A DNA stretch of 64,000 bases from Methylovulum sp. (GTDB lineage Bacteria; Pseudomonadota; Gammaproteobacteria; Methylococcales; Methylomonadaceae), in assembly GCA_028712695.1 (NCBI GenBank), contig JAQTQZ010000005.1, forward strand, positions 86,514-150,513, written 5' to 3'. The translations under genes were made by a program, and so were the position numbers. Positions 26,601 through 35,078 of this stretch are shown one piece after another. The notes under the pieces were generated by a model. That model ran no database searches. It saw only the letters and a program-made list of their open reading frames with translations, and was not told the DNA's origin. The number at the start of each line of letters is the position of its first letter. The first letter of the stretch is position 1.

Positions 26601-28959
26601 CAAACACTGTGCGCAGTTGCCCGTGCCTGTCCAGCAGCCCCTGTAACGCGGCCTGCAAAGCTTGGGTATCAATGGCTGAACGGATGCGCAACGCAACCGG
26701 CATGTTGTAAACAGGGGTTTGTGGGTCTAAGCGGCAGACCGTCCAAATGGCCTGCTGTCCCAGCGATAGGGGTTGTTCCGCTCCCTGCCGCCTAGCTTCC
26801 TGGGCTGCAGCAACAACTGGCGTATTGTTTTTTGCCAGAGTCAGCGCATGTTCTGCGATAGCGGCAAGGGATCGGTCTTCAAGCAACAACGCCACAGGCA
26901 GGTTGATGTCCAGAAAGTCGTCGATAAAATACTTCAGTTCCATCGCCTTCAGCGAATCGATTCCCAGACCCATCACCGGCCTGTCCGCGCTACAAGTGGG
27001 GGCAAGGATTTGCTCCAAGGCCAGACCGGATAATGCCGCCACTTTGGCGGCCAAGTATTGCGTCAGCAAATGCACGCCGTCATCCGGCGACGCTAAAAGC
27101 AAGGCCTGACGCAACAAAGCCTGTTCTGGCAACGTTGGTTTTTTTGCCAGTCCGGTATCAACGTCTGGCATGGCAGCACCGCAGTTTTGCTGTGCTGCTT
27201 GATCCAGTTCATCCCGCGCAACCGCTGGCAACGAATCCTTTTCAAAAGCTTCCCGGCACGCGGAACGGCGGATTTTGCCGCTGGTGGTTTTCAGGATGGC
27301 GCCGGGCTTCAGCAAGACGATGGTGTCGAGCTGCACGCCGCAGTCCTCAACCACTCGGCTGCGTATTGCGGCGAATTCACGGCGATAATCGGCTTGCCGT
27401 AGACGGCTGCGTTTCAATTCGGCCAGCAGCACCAGCCGTTCGCCGCCCTCGTTGGTTACGGCAAATGCCGCGATGCAACCGGTGTTCAGGCAATCCACCG
27501 CCGCTTCGGCGGCGGCTTCCAAGTCGTGCGGGTAATAGTTGCAGCCGCGCACGATGATGAGGTCTTTGATGCGGCCGGAAACGAACAGCTCGCCATCATC
27601 GATAAAGCCAAGGTCGCCGGTACGCAGCCAGACCGTACCGTCGGTATCGGCAGCAAACGTTTCCGCCGTGGCTTTGGCATTGCGCCAGTAACCTTGGGCG
27701 ATGCTGGGGCCGCTCACTTGGATTTCCCCGGTTTGACCGTCTGCACATGGCGAGTGGGTTCCAGGCCCGGCTATCCTGATGGTGTGCCCCGCTCCAGCCG
27801 TCCCGCAGCCGACCAGTTTCCGGTAATCGGCGATTTGCACAGGATCGGCATAAGCCAGACGTTCCGCCAGCCGCGCTTTGTCGAAGGCTTTAACCGTAGG
27901 TGGCGTATTTTTTGCCGCACCAGTGACCAGCAATGTGGCTTCAGCCAGACCGTAGCACGGATAAAACGCGTCCCGACGAAACCCGCAACCGGCAAAAGCC
28001 TGCCCGAACCGCTCCAGCGTCGCCGCCTGCACCGGTTCCGCGCCGTTGAACGCCAGCCGCCACCCGCTTAAGTCGAGTCCGGCCTTATCTTCTTCGGTGA
28101 TTTTTTGCACACACAAATCGTAGGCGAAATTGGGGCCGCCGCTAGTATGGGCACGATAATCGGAAATCGCCTGTAACCAACGCAACGGCTGTTCCAGGAA
28201 AGCCAGCGGCGACATCAGGATAACCGGTGCGCCGCTGTATAAAGGCTGCATGATGTTGCCGATCAGCCCCATGTCATGGTAGAGCGGCAACCAGCCCACG
28301 ACAGTGGATTCGCTGTCATGGCCAAAACAGGCCTTGATCAGCTTTTGGTTCGCCATCAGGTTGCCGTGGCTAACCATAACGCCTTTGGCGTTGCCAGTGG
28401 AGCCGGAGGTATATTGCAGGAAAGCCAGCGAGCTAACGTCCAGACTGGGCCGAATAAATGAATCCGCACCGTCGGTGAGCGTGTCGGTCAGCAGCCAGCG
28501 TTGTTTGAGGCCGCTTTCGTTTTGCCACGCCGATACGGTTGCCGAACCGGCAAGCGCCGCCGTGCTGAGTATGGCCGCCGCCCCGCTATCGGCCAGGATG
28601 GCTTGCAAGCGCGGCAGGTTGCGTTGGTTGCGCGGCGGATAAGCAGGAACGGCGACAACACCCGCATAGAGACAACCAAAAAAAGCCGCGATATAGTCCA
28701 GCCCTGGGGCATACAGCAATAAGGCACGCCCGCCCTGCAGCCCTAAGTCCTGCAAATGGGCGGCAATAATGCGTGCTTGCTGGTCGAGGTCGCCATAACT
28801 GAGCGATAAGGCTTGGTTCCCGCCATCGGCAAGGAAGGTGTAGGCGGCTTTATGCGTCTGTTGCAGCGCCCGCAGGCGCAGCAGTTCAACTAAGGTAGAA
28901 GCGCCGTCGGCAACCACATCCGTGCCTTCTTCATGGAAATAATGCGGCGGCTGTTTCAT
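23611..28959 (-). CDS. Lipo-initiation NRPS, 1782 aa: fatty-acyl-AMP ligase (FAAL)-ACP-C-A-PCP
   Basis: N-terminus LRLRALQQTHKAAYTFLADG...LQYTSGSTGNAKGVMVSHGNL...GWLPLYHDMGLIGNIMQPLYSG (FAAL-type), ACP GLGIDSLKAMELKYFIDDF, C PLSLGQQAIWTVCRLDP / HHIAVDFRSLAILLDEL, A SSFAFDSSVAGIFWTLSRGG, PCP FFELGGHSLSGVQI. Confidence 0.95.
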   Translation of the reverse strand: MKQPPHYFHEEGTDVVADGASTLVELLRLRALQQTHKAAYTFLADGGNQALSLSYGDLDQQARIIAAHLQDLGLQGGRALLLYAPGLDYIAAFFGCLYAGVVAVPAYPPRNQRNLPRLQAILADSGAAAILSTAALAGSATVSAWQNESGLKQRWLLTDTLTDGADSFIRPSLDVSSLAFLQYTSGSTGNAKGVMVSHGNLMANQKLIKACFGHDSESTVVGWLPLYHDMGLIGNIMQPLYSGAPVILMSPLAFLEQPLRWLQAISDYRAHTSGGPNFAYDLCVQKITEEDKAGLDLSGWRLAFNGAEPVQAATLERFGQAFAGCGFRRDAFYPCYGLAEATLLVTGAAKNTPPTVKAFDKARLAERLAYADPVQIADYRKLVGCGTAGAGHTIRIAGPGTHSPCADGQTGEIQVSGPSIAQGYWRNAKATAETFAADTDGTVWLRTGDLGFIDDGELFVSGRIKDLIIVRGCNYYPHDLEAAAEAAVDCLNTGCIAAFAVTNEGGERLVLLAELKRSRLRQADYRREFAAIRSRVVEDCGVQLDTIVLLKPGAILKTTSGKIRRSACREAFEKDSLPAVARDELDQAAQQNCGAAMPDVDTGLAKKPTLPEQALLRQALLLASPDDGVHLLTQYLAAKVAALSGLALEQILAPTCSADRPVMGLGIDSLKAMELKYFIDDFLDINLPVALLLEDRSLAAIAEHALTLAKNNTPVVAAAQEARRQGAEQPLSLGQQAIWTVCRLDPQTPVYNMPVALRIRSAIDTQALQAALQGLLDRHGQLRTVFGVNKTMEPVQRLLPDAQFLLELVNCADDQERAQKINAQLRQPFNLGNGLLLRAQLYSTADDHVLVFCAHHIAVDFRSLAILLDELKCGYAAQIAGHPALLPPLTASYDDYIAWQKNYLDSEQAGQDLAYWRGHLQGELPKLELPLDRPRALAASYRGGAETLGIDPATVQKLRNLAECNNATLYTVLLGLFNVLLHRYSGQQDIIIGTPTLGRPKQDFADLVGYFVNPVALRSKPSGAKTFTGFLAEVRQTVLGGLAHQDYPFSLLVEKMQPERSGGLWPFYQVMFVWQGGASAVTDAAALALGTPGMAIGWPGVTAESLALTEGIAQFDLTLMMAEADGGLSATFQYRAELFARETILRMLGHFQCLLQGILAQPDMRLSELPLLTVSERERQLTAWNQTRLAYPYDLCIHQWFEIQAAKTPDSTAAVFQQQTLSYAGLNAKSNQLANYLCARGVGPETRIAVCMERSLELLVSLLAVLKAGAAYVPVDPSYPLDRQNYVLEDAGCKFLLARSGLTGAIAHAQAEIICVDNDAPVYADCCTQDLRPLAVANNTAYLIYTSGSTGKPKGVMVSHRNVVHSTWARFQYYQEPVGCYLLLSSFAFDSSVAGIFWTLSRGGCLCLPEDGLPKDPIALGELIGRRQVTHILALPSLYAALLEHVPAPRLASLKTVIVAGEACSESVAAQHHKLLPDVRLYNEYGPTEATVWSTVHAVGTQETGTVISIGRPVSNMQSYILDRHLQPVPVGVTGELHVGGEGITRGYLNRPGLTAEKFMPNPFGKAGSRLYKTGDLACYRPDGAIEFCGRIDTQIKLRGYRIELGEIESRLLLHPALKEAVVLVREDSPGNRRLVAYVVAKQAETVAAATLKTLLSDSLPDYMVPGAFVFLAALPLNANGKLDRAVLPAPEALRLAQREPVAPRDEAEAAIAGIWREALGIDRLCIHDNFFELGGHSLSGVQIMLRVQELFALELPVKMLFEAPTIAELVDRVADYQASEC

Positions 28960-29549
28960 AGCGCCGCCCGGTGCAAGTCGGCAGCCCTATCTGCGGCAAA
29001 CACGGACGCCAGCGCCAGTCCGGTCGGCACGGAAAAAGCCAGCACGTGTTTGCAAAAAGCATCCCATTCGGGTGTGCGGCGGTCAAACACGACGTCTTCA
29101 CCCTGCCACATCGACAGCGTCACGCTGAAATCCTGATGCAGATACACGACGGTGTCCGCATCCAGACCCGCCTGAATTTCCCGCCAATCTGGAAATTTTC
29201 TAAGGGCTTCGATGGGATAGGCTTTGCAATAAGCACGGCGTTCATCATCCACACAGATGCCTTTATCTGACTGCGCCTGATGCAGCAACGCGGCGCTTTC
29301 AACCTGAGCAGTAGCCAGCGCAATCTGGTAGGCCGTCCTGTTGTCGTGGCCGGTATGGCTAATGTCGGCACCGGCAGCCAAGAGTTTTTGGACAATGCCG
29401 GTATGACCCTTGGCTGCCGCCCAGTGCAATGCCGTCCAGCCGTAGCTGTCGCTTTGCCCGACCGTTGCTCCAGTGTCGAGCAAGGTTCCGATACGGTCAG
29501 CATCACCGGCTATTGCCGCTTCGATCAGCTTTAATTCACTCATAACCAA
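28956..29549 (-). CDS. Ankyrin-repeat protein
   Basis: SDSYGWTALHWAAAKGHTGIVQKLLAAGADISHTGHDNRTAYQIAL is ankyrin-repeat sequence; the stop overlaps the FAAL-NRPS start (28956-28959). Confidence 0.85.
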   Translation of the reverse strand: MVMSELKLIEAAIAGDADRIGTLLDTGATVGQSDSYGWTALHWAAAKGHTGIVQKLLAAGADISHTGHDNRTAYQIALATAQVESAALLHQAQSDKGICVDDERRAYCKAYPIEALRKFPDWREIQAGLDADTVVYLHQDFSVTLSMWQGEDVVFDRRTPEWDAFCKHVLAFSVPTGLALASVFAADRAADLHRAAL

Positions 29550-30524
29550 TTCCTAAAATCCGATAAGGGGATGCCTTATGCGCTATAAAATGCAGAAGGG
29601 AAAATGGGAGAAGTAAAGCCGCGCTATGATTTACCAGGTCTTTGTCAACCGCTAGTCAATCGGAACGTTCAAACCTCTCCGTATAAAAGAGACGATTGAG
29701 TTTGAGACACCCTCACTGGGCAATCCATCTTTAAACAAAAATTTTAGGGTAATTGCTTTGGTTAATCGGTGCCACGATAGCCAACCAACCGTGGCTTAAT
29801 GGGCTCTACCGTAACATTTACCCTCCCTGCCGATAACCCCAAAAGCCATGAATTGATGGTAAACTAAGAGCTGCTATTGGCCAACCATTAGCTTGCGAAC
29901 AAGAAATTAGACATTACGCATTCCCCTTAAGCGGCAAATACCATGGCAGGTTTAAGTGGGATGAGGGCTCCCAACACGCACCGCTTCGACGTGCCGGGAG
30001 TCCTCGCGCCGCCCCAAGCCATATAATATTTTTATATAACTTATTGGTTTATTTAGCTAGATAATGACAAAACAAGATAAGGACATTGCCGCCGCCCGTT
30101 ATCGGGTCGCAACGGCGCATTAATCATGCGCTGTTTCTTAAAAGAGCAGTTGATAGAATTGCCTTGGTGGATTGCCGATAATCCGCGTTAAGGGCTTCCC
30201 GTCTCCAAAAGATAGCCAAGCCATGGCTTTCTCGAATTTTCACCAAAAACACTAATTTATGGCTTCAGTAACCACCCAACTTTACCCCATTTTACAACCT
30301 GTCGATTGTCCAGATAATTTTTATGCCTTAAGCACAGTTGAAACATTTCCCCTTCTTGCCGACTGCGTAGGCCGGGTCGCGCAACATAAAAAAGACTTGG
30401 AAATTATTGGCATGGTTAGAAGTCAAAAAAACCGTAAACAAGGATTAGCTTTCAAGCAGCGCCGGGCATTCATGGCATGCCCCTACCTGACATTGCAAAC
30501 TGGTTAGCTCACGACTATCCTTAA

Positions 30525-31170
30525 TTGACAATAATTACCAATCCTCCAAACAGCCTGCCCAAGAGAGTTGCAGTGAACGATTTTTTCGGTTTTACCCTAC
30601 TTATTCAGCAGCTAGTTCCGGTGGTGCTGATTGTGATGCTGGCAAAGCTGATAGCAAGACAGCCACTTTACTGGGATGAAGTCAGGCAGGTGTTGCACGA
30701 AGACCGGCTGCAATTGAAAGCATTATTGCAACAGCTTGGCGTGACTAGCCTCTTTTTGCTGTTCGCATTACGCCACCTACCGGTAGGCGACCCAGAAACC
30801 GGAGACATCCGGAAATTGCCAAGCGGCGCATTGGCGTTGCTGTCCGTCCTCCTCGGTTTGGAAACAAACCCAGTATTGCTCCAGTATGTGCCCAGTTTGC
30901 ACTCCAGCGGCGTATCGATTTTATGGCTGTTGTTCGGTTTTGCGCTCATGTTCACCGACATCAAAAGGCCAATAGCGATACTGCGGAGGGTCAAGCTAGC
31001 TGGTGTTGTTTGCCTTGGTGGCCTGGACAGTATCCTTCATCGACTTGGCACGTTTGGAGCAAATTTACCAGATTGTCGCTTTCGTCGTTTTGGACATGCT
31101 GGCCTTGGGCGGCACTTTTTTCTACATGCTCTTCCAGCAAAGTTTTATCCGTACTATCGAAAAGGAATAA
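30525..31170 (+). pseudogene. Truncated, frame-disrupted DUF2339-like membrane protein remnant
   Basis: Hydrophobic segments in the listed ORF frame continue, after a frame change near 31000, as LFALVAWTVSFIDLARLEQIYQIVAFVVLDMLALGGTFFYMLFQQSFIRTIEKE*, ending at TAA 31168-31170. This resembles the C-terminus of DUF2339 proteins, which commonly neighbour DUF3999. Confidence 0.5.
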
Positions 31171-32558
31171 TGATAATGGCTACCAAACTCCTCCTGCTAT
31201 GCAGCCTGTTAGTGACGCAAAGCTACGCGGCCGAACTTCCTGACTACCTGCTTAGCCGCCCTATCGTGCGCAAGGATGCCAGTCCGCAAGCCTTACTGGT
31301 CATAGCGTTAGACAGCACCATCTACGCCGCTAGCGCCGACGGCTTCCGCGACCTGCGCCTTAGCGACCAAAACGGCGTGGAAACCCCGTATCTGCTGCAA
31401 AAAATCACCGACCACAAAACGGCAGTCCAGCATGTTTCCAATCGCAGCGAAACCTTGACATCTCAGAAAACCGACACTGACGGTATCAGCATCACTGTCC
31501 GTTTATTTCAAGATGCCATTGCTGCCGATGGCTTAACCATAGTCACTGCGGAACATAATTTTGAATACACCGTGCAAATCTATGGTTCCAACGATAACCA
31601 GCATTGGCAACTGCTTACCGACAACGCTGTTATTTACGATTACTCGCGTTATATGGCGGTTGACAAACACGATATAGACTTACCGCCCAACAGTTACCGG
31701 TATTTTAAGCTCAACATCGCCAAAGCAGGGCAAAACCGCACTGATGACCTGTTGGAACTGACCCGGACATTGCACGGCGATGAGGAATTACAAGGCAGCG
31801 AAACCAGCCATCCACTGCATATCGACCGCATCGATTTTTGGCATAAGCAAACCGTCGTCCTGCCGGAGAGCGAACGGCAATTCGAGCACCCGGTAGGGGC
31901 ATTCAAAGTCACGCAGAATGCCGAACATAAAACCAGCCTGATCGACATCTACACCGCCCGCCAACCGTTAACCGGTTTCAAGCTGCAAAGTAAAACCGCA
32001 AACTTCAGCCGCCATGCTAAAGTGTGGATAGAACAGCAAGACGGCAATGGATCACGGCTGCAACCGATAACCGATACAACGCTGGATGCGTTGCATTTTA
32101 ACGGCATTAACCGCGAGCAAACTACCGTGACCTTTCCTGAGCAACGGCAAAGCCGTTACCGTATCATCATCGACAATCAGGACAGCCCACCACTGGAGAT
32201 CAGTGCCATCAACGGCATCGGCACTGGCTACCAACTGCTGTTCTTACCGCAAGCCGGTAAGGAATACCGACTGCACTACGGCGTCGCCAATGCCTCGGCG
32301 CCGCACTACGACACCGCAGCCATTTTGGAACTGCTGCGCCTGGGCTATGTTGGCACCGCCGCCACCTTAGGCCCAGAAATTGTTGTCACACCTGTTGCGG
32401 ATAAGCAGAATATCGGCCTGCTGCTGGACAATCCTAAATTGCTGAAGCGCATCATTACCCTGACACTGAGGGGGGCCATTGTCCTTACGCTTTTCTCGGT
32501 ATTGGCTTGGAGCCTTTACCGGATAGGCAAACGGGTTGGGGAGATGCTGAGGGCATGA
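31170..32558 (+). CDS. DUF3999 family protein (true start inside the 677-aa ORF)
   Basis: Signal peptide-like MATKLLLLCSLLVTQSYAAELPDYLLSRPIV..., C-terminal TM segment GAIVLTLFSVLAWSLYRIG; ATG 31170 or 31176 overlaps or follows the upstream remnant's stop. Confidence 0.65.
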   Translation: MIMATKLLLLCSLLVTQSYAAELPDYLLSRPIVRKDASPQALLVIALDSTIYAASADGFRDLRLSDQNGVETPYLLQKITDHKTAVQHVSNRSETLTSQKTDTDGISITVRLFQDAIAADGLTIVTAEHNFEYTVQIYGSNDNQHWQLLTDNAVIYDYSRYMAVDKHDIDLPPNSYRYFKLNIAKAGQNRTDDLLELTRTLHGDEELQGSETSHPLHIDRIDFWHKQTVVLPESERQFEHPVGAFKVTQNAEHKTSLIDIYTARQPLTGFKLQSKTANFSRHAKVWIEQQDGNGSRLQPITDTTLDALHFNGINREQTTVTFPEQRQSRYRIIIDNQDSPPLEISAINGIGTGYQLLFLPQAGKEYRLHYGVANASAPHYDTAAILELLRLGYVGTAATLGPEIVVTPVADKQNIGLLLDNPKLLKRIITLTLRGAIVLTLFSVLAWSLYRIGKRVGEMLRA

Positions 32559-32559
32559 T

Positions 32560-32920
32560 GTATTTCCGGATGCGTTGCTTATCAGCCAATCCCGCCAAGC
32601 CACAGCTTATTGTGATGGCAACTTTTACGCTTAACGTAACGGCCGCGTGGCTGCTTTTAAAGCATGTTCTTATCGGCCAATAAGGCCTTTGCCTCCGTCT
32701 GGGTAAACTGCAACAATTGGCGTCGACTTGTCGCGCATCACTGGCTTGGCCTGTCGTCAAGATAAAGTCTATGGGATTGTCCAACGCGTCGATGATGGCA
32801 TGGAGCTTGGTGGTTGAGCCGCCTTTTGACCGCCCCAATGCCTCTGTTTCGGACGTGCTACCGGCCGTCCCGCCTGCACCATCTGGAAAACCGCTTGGAC
32901 ACGGTGTCCCATTTGCCTAA
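32560..32920 (-). mobile_element. Degenerate IS5-family-like transposase fragment
   Basis: EALGRSKGGSTTKLHAIIDALDNPIDFILTTGQASDARQ matches the typical IS5/IS427-group transposase motif; downstream sequence is scrambled and no complete ORF remains. Confidence 0.7.
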
Positions 32921-33003
32921 GGAGGGAAACAGGCAGGCAGTTTTGCCGCCCACTCTAGGTATAAAGCAGGCGGCTTATTTGTTGTGATTAAGCCATTGGG
33001 GAT

Positions 33004-34212
33004 TTACAGCAAGCGCATCACTGGCGGGCAGTTGACAATAAAGCCAGTGGAGCCAAATTTGACACCCCCAGGGCCGGTTAGCCAACCTTGGTGCACCAGG
33101 CCAAGAATCTCGAATTCTTCCCTAACCCGTGACCGGTAACCGCTGTCAATAGCCGCTGGTGTCCATTCAACCGCATTAATGTCCCACAAAGGACTATAGT
33201 CGGTGGCGATGGTCGGGATGCCACCTAATACGTTCAAAGGCCCGCCTTCGCCAGCCAACGCGCTGTTAAAGCCTTGGCGTTGGGGATTGTTTTTGCCCAT
33301 CGGGCCATTGACCACGGCGAACAGGCGCTCAACGGCACTGAACGCGCTGTCATCGCGGCCCACGCCGACGTCTTGCAAGCCCGGTGCGAACGTGGCCTGT
33401 TCCATCGTTGCCGGTAATTCATGGCTGGCATCCAGGCTGAGATACAACAAGGGACGCGCAAACGTGAAACCTAAAGTCAGTTTCAGTTCGACCGTGCCTT
33501 CGGCCGGGCAAATCCGGCGGGCTTTGTCATGGACTAAGCGTTTGTCCGGGGCGGCGTCGCAAAAGGCATTGAGTTGTTCCGCCGTGCCTTTGGCGACGAT
33601 GGGGGCGTTGTAGATATAGCCGCCGACATTGTCAATTTTCATTAACGGGCTGTAATTTTCCTCGCCCACCGCTCCGGGCTTGAATTCTTTGGGCGGAAAC
33701 AGGTTAGGCGCATCGCCGGGAACTAAGACATTCCTGGGGCTAAAGTTAACGCCCGCTTTTTCGGTGCTGAACTTAACCGAGCCGTCAAATTGTTGTACGG
33801 CATGGCGGACACCGCGTCCGGTTTCCGCATAAGTCAATTTGCCGGAGAAGTTCAAGCCCAGTGCTTCGGAGTTAGCTTGATCATTGCTGTCGGTCAATAC
33901 ATACCAGTAAGTTTCGCCTTCGGGCGAGACGGCTTTATACAGCGGCAAAGTCACTGTCAGGCGATTGATGTTAACTTTGCCGGCGGTCAACAATTGATGC
34001 GGGCCGATAAAGCTGGGATTTACGCTGGAAGGGGCCGGGCCGAAATAAGTCAACGGCACCACCGAGCCAATCGACGGCGGTGCAGGGATGACGTTATCAC
34101 CTAAATCTTCAGCAGTGTCGGCAGCCATGGCGGCAGTCGCCATCATTACCATTACGGCGGCTGTCAAGAGGCTGTTTGGGTTCGTAGAATTCATGTTACT
34201 GTCTCCAGTCAA
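33004..34212 (-). CDS. Secreted conserved hypothetical protein
   Basis: 402-aa ORF with a signal peptide (LLTAAVMVMMATAAMAAD); no domain recognised by eye; divergent from the adjacent two-component system. Confidence 0.7.
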   Translation of the reverse strand: MTGDSNMNSTNPNSLLTAAVMVMMATAAMAADTAEDLGDNVIPAPPSIGSVVPLTYFGPAPSSVNPSFIGPHQLLTAGKVNINRLTVTLPLYKAVSPEGETYWYVLTDSNDQANSEALGLNFSGKLTYAETGRGVRHAVQQFDGSVKFSTEKAGVNFSPRNVLVPGDAPNLFPPKEFKPGAVGEENYSPLMKIDNVGGYIYNAPIVAKGTAEQLNAFCDAAPDKRLVHDKARRICPAEGTVELKLTLGFTFARPLLYLSLDASHELPATMEQATFAPGLQDVGVGRDDSAFSAVERLFAVVNGPMGKNNPQRQGFNSALAGEGGPLNVLGGIPTIATDYSPLWDINAVEWTPAAIDSGYRSRVREEFEILGLVHQGWLTGPGGVKFGSTGFIVNCPPVMRLL

Positions 34213-34355
34213 ATTGTCGGATAGGTTGGCCTTGCGGGAATGGCTAAGGCAGGTGTATGTTCCCAGTTAAACATCACGGATTTATCACGGAAATTTCAAA
34301 TAAATGTGATTTGAAAGACACCTCTAACATTGCTACCCTGTCCAATAATTTCCTC

Positions 34356-35078
34356 ATGCAAAAACTTATGAAACGTTTGTTGATTATTGAAGACGATACC
34401 GACATTGGCGATATGCTCGACATCAACCTGCGTGATGAGGGTTATAGCGTGGAGATTGTCACTGACGGCCTGATCGGTTTAGAGCGCCTGAAAGCACAGC
34501 CGTATGACTTGCTGGTGCTGGATTGGATGCTGCCCGGCCTCGACGGCTTGGAAATTTGCCGGCAAGTTCGGCAAATGCCGCATTACCAACCGATCATCAT
34601 GATTAGCGCCAAATCGGCGGAAACGCAACGGGTGTTAGGTTTGGAGCTGGGAGCGGATGATTATCTCAGCAAACCGTTCTCGATACTCGAATTGGTGGCC
34701 CGTATCCGCGCCCTGTTGCGGCGCGTGGACGCGCTGGAAAGAACGCTGCAAACCAGAACCGGCGTGTTGGTTTATGACGACTTGGTCATCGACCCGATGG
34801 CTTACGAAGTCAAGCTTAGCGGTCAAGCCATTGCCCTGACCGGCAAGGAGTTTGAGTTGCTGCTGTTTTTTGCCCGCAACCCCGGCAAAGCCTTCACGCG
34901 CATGGCCTTGCTGGATCAGGTCTGGGGTTATAGCCACGACGGCTACGAACATACGGTCAATTCCCACATCAACCGCCTGCGCAGCAAAATCGAACGTAAT
35001 ACCGCCAATCCGCAATTCATCCAAACCGTGTGGGGGATAGGCTACAAATTCACCGAGAGCGGACAGGCGGCCTTATGA
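34356..35078 (+). CDS. OmpR/PhoB-family response regulator
   Basis: LLIIEDDTDIGDMLDINLRDEGYSVE..., D in VLDWMLPGLDGLEICR, C-terminal winged helix (LTGKEFELLLFFARNPGKAFTRMALLDQVWGY). Start may be 34356 or 34368. Confidence 0.95.
   Translation: MQKLMKRLLIIEDDTDIGDMLDINLRDEGYSVEIVTDGLIGLERLKAQPYDLLVLDWMLPGLDGLEICRQVRQMPHYQPIIMISAKSAETQRVLGLELGADDYLSKPFSILELVARIRALLRRVDALERTLQTRTGVLVYDDLVIDPMAYEVKLSGQAIALTGKEFELLLFFARNPGKAFTRMALLDQVWGYSHDGYEHTVNSHINRLRSKIERNTANPQFIQTVWGIGYKFTESGQAAL

Noticed and set aside
29550-29720. Possible -35/-10 promoter (TTGAC-like elements) upstream of the ankyrin/NRPS operon
   Set aside because: Spacing does not fit cleanly for sigma70 or PvdS-type promoters; not reported as a site.
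30259-30507. 82-aa plus-strand ORF in the intergenic region
   Set aside because: No domain, no clear ribosome-binding site and in a degraded-looking region; could be a remnant but unsupported.
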